DNA from: Candidatus Corynebacterium faecipullorum
Lineage (GTDB): Bacteria > Actinomycetota > Actinomycetes > Mycobacteriales > Mycobacteriaceae
Assembly: GCA_019114925.1 (NCBI GenBank)
Contig: DXEO01000004.1
Coordinates: 1 to 8,899 of the forward strand
Direction: 5' to 3'
DNA length: 8,899 nucleotides
How positions within the stretch are numbered: the stretch's first letter is position 1; every line of letters starts with the position of its first letter. The notes under the pieces were generated by a model, which did no database searches, had not been told where the DNA came from, and saw only the letters and a program-made list of their open reading frames with translations. The position numbers and the translations under genes are program-made. Shown here in pieces: positions 6,411 through 8,899 of this stretch.

Positions 6411-6443
6411 TTAGCTTGAGTACCCACCTTTAAGGAGAACACA

Positions 6444-7661
6444 ATGGCTTTCAAGACTTTGGACGATCTGCTCGCAGAAGGCGTTTCCGGCCGCCACGTC
6501 CTTGTTCGTTCTGACTTCAACGTCCCGCTCGATGATGAAGGGAACATCACCGACTCCGGCCGCATCACCGCCTCGCTGCCCACTATCAAGGCGCTCATTG
6601 AGGGCGGCGCGAAGGTCATTTTGTCGGCACACTTGGGACGTCCCAAGGGCGAAGTAAACCCGAAGTATTCTCTGGCTCCAGTCGCAGAGGCTCTGTCCGA
6701 GGCGCTAGATCAGTACGTTGCCCTTGCCGGCGATGTCAGCGGTGAGGACGCTCACGAACGCGCCAACGGCCTCAACGATGGCGACGTTCTTCTCTTGGAG
6801 AATGTTCGCTTTGATCCGCGCGAAACCTCCAAGGATGAAGCAGAGCGCGGCGCCTTCGCCGATGAGCTCGTCGCCTTGGCTGCGGACAACGGTGCCTTCG
6901 TCTCCGATGGTTTCGGTGTCGTTCACCGCGCACAGGCCTCTGTGTACGACGTCGCCAAGCGCCTGCCAGCATACGCCGGCAAGCTGGTGCAGAAGGAAGT
7001 GGAAACCCTGGCTGCGGTAGCGCAAAAGCCAGAGCATCCGTACGTGGTTGTTCTTGGCGGTGCCAAGGTCTCCGACAAGCTCGGTGTGATCGAAGCGCTG
7101 GCCGGCAAGGCCGACAAGGTAATTATTGGCGGCGGCATGTGCTACACCCTTCTGGCTGCGCAGGGCTACAACGTCCAAAACTCCTTGCTGCAGGAAGACC
7201 AGATTGACAACTGCAAGGAGCTGCTCGAGCGCTTCGGTGAAAAGATTGTCCTGCCGGTCGACCTCGTTGCTGCAACCGAGTTCGATGCTCAGGCAGAAAA
7301 CAAGGTCGTCGCCCTGGACGGTATTCCGGAGGGTTGGCAGTCACTCGACATCGGCCCGGAGTCGGTGAAGAAGTTCGACGAGGTCATCGCTTCTTCCAAG
7401 ACTGTCTTCTGGAACGGCCCAATGGGTGTCTTTGAGATGGAGGCTTTCTCCAAGGGCACTGCCGGTGTGGCACAGTCGATCATTGACGCTACCGCTAAGA
7501 ATGGCTCCTTCACCGTCGTCGGTGGCGGTGACTCCGCAGCTTCCGTCCGTCTTCTCGGCCTTGATGAGGATGGCTTCTCTCACATCTCTACCGGTGGTGG
7601 CGCTTCCCTCGAGTTCCTTGAAGGCAAGGAGCTGCCGGGCGTCAAGGTCCTGGAAGCCTAA
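6444..7661 (+). CDS. pgk: Phosphoglycerate kinase
   Basis: Pgk transfers phosphate from 1,3-bisphosphoglycerate to ADP, giving 3-phosphoglycerate and ATP (cytoplasm, reversible in gluconeogenesis). The 405 residues are normal. The substrate-binding N-domain shows RSDFNVPLD (22-30), SAHLGRPKGE and ENVRF. The family motif usually read as NDAFGTAHRAHAS appears as SDGFGVVHRAQAS, a variant I regard as corynebacterial. The nucleotide-binding C-domain shows VLGGAKVSDK, IIGGGMCYTLLA, FWNGPMGVFE, VVGGGDSAA and SHISTGGGASLE. ATG 6444 has AAGGAG (6432-6437) at 6 bases. The gene is 243 bases after gap, with structured RNA and a possible promoter between them. It is 42 bases before tpiA with no terminator, so pgk-tpiA should be cotranscribed. 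Confidence 0.98.
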   Translation: MAFKTLDDLLAEGVSGRHVLVRSDFNVPLDDEGNITDSGRITASLPTIKALIEGGAKVILSAHLGRPKGEVNPKYSLAPVAEALSEALDQYVALAGDVSGEDAHERANGLNDGDVLLLENVRFDPRETSKDEAERGAFADELVALAADNGAFVSDGFGVVHRAQASVYDVAKRLPAYAGKLVQKEVETLAAVAQKPEHPYVVVLGGAKVSDKLGVIEALAGKADKVIIGGGMCYTLLAAQGYNVQNSLLQEDQIDNCKELLERFGEKIVLPVDLVAATEFDAQAENKVVALDGIPEGWQSLDIGPESVKKFDEVIASSKTVFWNGPMGVFEMEAFSKGTAGVAQSIIDATAKNGSFTVVGGGDSAASVRLLGLDEDGFSHISTGGGASLEFLEGKELPGVKVLEA

Positions 7662-7703
7662 GCACTTAAACCGTCAACTAAGTCTGATCTAGAAAGGCTA
7701 ATC

Positions 7704-8483
7704 ATGGCACGTACCCCGCTCATCGCAGGTAACTGGAAGATGAACCTTGACCACAAGGAAGCTATTGGCTCCCTGCAGAAGTTCGCTTTCTCTCTGCCGA
7801 AGGAATACTACGAGAAGGTTGACGTGGCTTTCATGGTCCCGTTCACCGATATCCGCACCGTGCAGACGCTGGTCGACGGTGACGACCTGCAGTTCACCTA
7901 CGGTGCACAGGACATCTCCAAGCACGAGTCCGGTGCATACACCGGTGAGGTTTCCGGCAAGATGCTCTCCGCCCTGGGATGCTCCTGGGCAGTGGTTGGC
8001 CACTCGGAGCGCCGTCAGTACCACGGTGAGACCGACCAGTTAGTTGCTGAGAAGGCCGCTGCAGCCCTGGCTAACGGCATCAGCCCGATTGTCTGCGTGG
8101 GTGAGCCGCTCAACGTGCGCGAGGCAGGCACTCACGTGGATTACGTGGTCACCCAGACCCGCAACTCCCTCCAAGGCCTTTCTGCAGAGGACCTCTCCAA
8201 GTCCGTCATCGCTTATGAGCCGGTGTGGGCAATCGGTACCGGTAAGGTTGCTTCCGCTGAGGACGCGCAGGAAGTGTGCGCAGCTATTCGCGAGCTCGTC
8301 CGTGAATTGGGTGGCGATGAGGTGGCCGAGGGCATCCGCATCCTTTACGGTGGCTCTGTCAAGGTGGATTCCATCGCGGAGATCGTAGGCAAGCCGGACG
8401 TCGACGGTGGCCTTGTTGGCGGTGCTTCTCTGAAGGGCGAGGAGTTTGCCAAGCTGGTGGCTAACGCCGCCCAGGGCGCATAG
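7704..8483 (+). CDS. tpiA: Triosephosphate isomerase
   Basis: TpiA interconverts dihydroxyacetone phosphate and glyceraldehyde-3-phosphate (cytoplasm). The 259 residues match the family. All catalytic residues are present: Asn10 and Lys12 in AGNWKMN, His100 in VVGHSERR, and Glu172 in AYEPVWAIGTG, with the flexible phosphate-gripping loop 6 just after it. The phosphate-binding YGGSVK (215-220) and GGLVGGASL (235-243) are intact. AGAAAGG (7691-7697) lies 6 bases before ATG 7704. The 42-base spacer after pgk contains no hairpin or clear promoter, so tpiA probably depends on pgk or gap transcripts. Codon use is of the highly expressed type, as in gap and pgk. Confidence 0.98.
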   Translation: MARTPLIAGNWKMNLDHKEAIGSLQKFAFSLPKEYYEKVDVAFMVPFTDIRTVQTLVDGDDLQFTYGAQDISKHESGAYTGEVSGKMLSALGCSWAVVGHSERRQYHGETDQLVAEKAAAALANGISPIVCVGEPLNVREAGTHVDYVVTQTRNSLQGLSAEDLSKSVIAYEPVWAIGTGKVASAEDAQEVCAAIRELVRELGGDEVAEGIRILYGGSVKVDSIAEIVGKPDVDGGLVGGASLKGEEFAKLVANAAQGA

Positions 8484-8515
8484 CCCTCATAGTAGCTAGC
8501 ATCACGCTAATTGGC

Positions 8516-8549
8516 CGTGGCGGGTCGGAATGGTTTCTGGCCCGCCACG
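8516..8549 (+). terminator. Strong hairpin after tpiA, possible terminator without a T-run
   Basis: CGTGGCGGG (8516-8524) pairs perfectly with CCCGCCACG (8541-8549) around a 16-base loop, 32 bases after the tpiA stop. The following bases are TGGTGTATT, so there is no classical U-tract. It may stabilise the tpiA 3' end or terminate weakly. Its 3' arm runs into the candidate secG promoter. Confidence 0.45.
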
Positions 8550-8554
8550 TGGTG

Positions 8555-8560
8555 TATTAT
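8555..8560 (+). promoter_or_regulatory. Candidate -10 box of secG (TATTAT)
   Basis: TATTAT differs from TATAAT at one position and is directly preceded by TG. It would give a start near 8567 and a secG leader of about 100 bases. The leader holds a small hairpin, GCGCC (8572-8576) with GGCGC (8584-8588). Any -35 would fall in the loop of the preceding hairpin (about 8531-8537, TGGTTTC). Confidence 0.45.
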
Positions 8561-8667
8561 CGAGGATTATTGCGCCCGCTTTTGGCGCCCTCTTCTCCGT
8601 GTGCTGGCGGCATAGGCTGTCACCCACCACGTTAAACGAACGAACGCGTAAAACAAGGAACTATTTC

Positions 8668-8899
8668 ATGATCTTGGCACTGGAAATCATCCTCGTGATT
8701 GCCGCAATCCTGATGTCTATCTTCGTGCTGCTGCACAAAGGTAAGGGCGGCGGTCTTTCCAGCCTCTTCGGCGGCGGTGTGCAGTCCAACTTGTCTGGTT
8801 CCACCGTGGTTGAAAAGAACCTCGACCGTTATACCGTGGTCATGGTGGTCATCTGGCTCGCCTGCATTGTAGCCCTGAACCTGCTGCAGGCATTTAGCG
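8668..8899 (+). CDS. secG: Preprotein translocase subunit SecG (3' end at window edge)
   Basis: SecG is the small auxiliary subunit of the SecYEG channel in the cytoplasmic membrane and helps SecA-driven protein export. The 77 visible codons show two hydrophobic helices, about residues 2-22 (ILALEIILVIAAILMSIFVL) and 55-75. They are joined by the conserved cytoplasmic glycine-rich loop KGKGGGLSSLFGGG (24-37) and GSTVVEKNLDR. ATG 8668 has AAGGAA (8655-8660) at 7 bases. No stop is reached: the TAG visible at 8895-8897 is out of frame. Corynebacterial SecG is about this length, so only the last codon or few are probably missing. It lies 184 bases after tpiA with its own candidate promoter. In C. 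glutamicum the next gene is ppc, which is outside this window. Confidence 0.95.
   Translation, partial: MILALEIILVIAAILMSIFVLLHKGKGGGLSSLFGGGVQSNLSGSTVVEKNLDRYTVVMVVIWLACIVALNLLQAFS

Noticed and set aside
8895..8897. TAG near the right edge as the secG stop
   Set aside because: It is out of frame: the in-frame codons there are GCA TTT AGC.

Overview
The window is a chromosomal housekeeping segment from an actinobacterium, most probably a Corynebacterium species. The protein sequences look corynebacterial (for example the Pgk stretch VSDGFGVVHRAQAS and the SecG stretch KGKGGGLSSLFGGG). The gene order uvrC-rapZ-yvcK-whiA-gap-pgk-tpiA-secG is the conserved actinobacterial arrangement, known in Corynebacterium glutamicum, where ppc follows secG. 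GTG starts are common (rapZ, yvcK, whiA, gap). All eight genes are on the + strand. I see no mobile element, CRISPR array, tRNA or rRNA gene, phage remnant or sign of transfer.

Layout: 1-1530 is the 3' part of uvrC (excision nuclease), cut by the window edge. 1577-2467 rapZ, 2525-3544 yvcK (cuvA-like) and 3711-4700 whiA form the widespread regulatory trio, with gaps of 46, 57 and 166 bases before them. A strong branched terminator (4713-4777) closes this block. The only long non-coding stretch, 4701-5192, then leads into gap. It holds a set of evenly spaced 7-mers, a short palindrome and at least one good -10 box. gap (5193-6200), pgk (6444-7661) and tpiA (7704-8483) encode three consecutive steps of lower glycolysis/gluconeogenesis. 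A hairpin-rich 243-base spacer separates gap from pgk, while pgk and tpiA are only 42 bases apart. secG starts at 8668 behind its own probable promoter and runs off the right edge.

How it works together: gap, pgk and tpiA interconvert dihydroxyacetone phosphate, glyceraldehyde-3-phosphate, 1,3-bisphosphoglycerate and 3-phosphoglycerate. gap has the marks of very high expression: a clean Shine-Dalgarno and only AAG for lysine, whereas uvrC mixes AAA and AAG. The upstream trio is regulatory: YvcK-family proteins link central carbon state to the cell wall, WhiA is a DNA-binding regulator, and RapZ is a nucleotide- or RNA-related regulator whose Walker A lysine is missing here. No previously undescribed system is apparent. 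The points worth checking are regulatory (gap upstream region, whiA leader, gap-pgk spacer, secG promoter) plus the altered RapZ P-loop.
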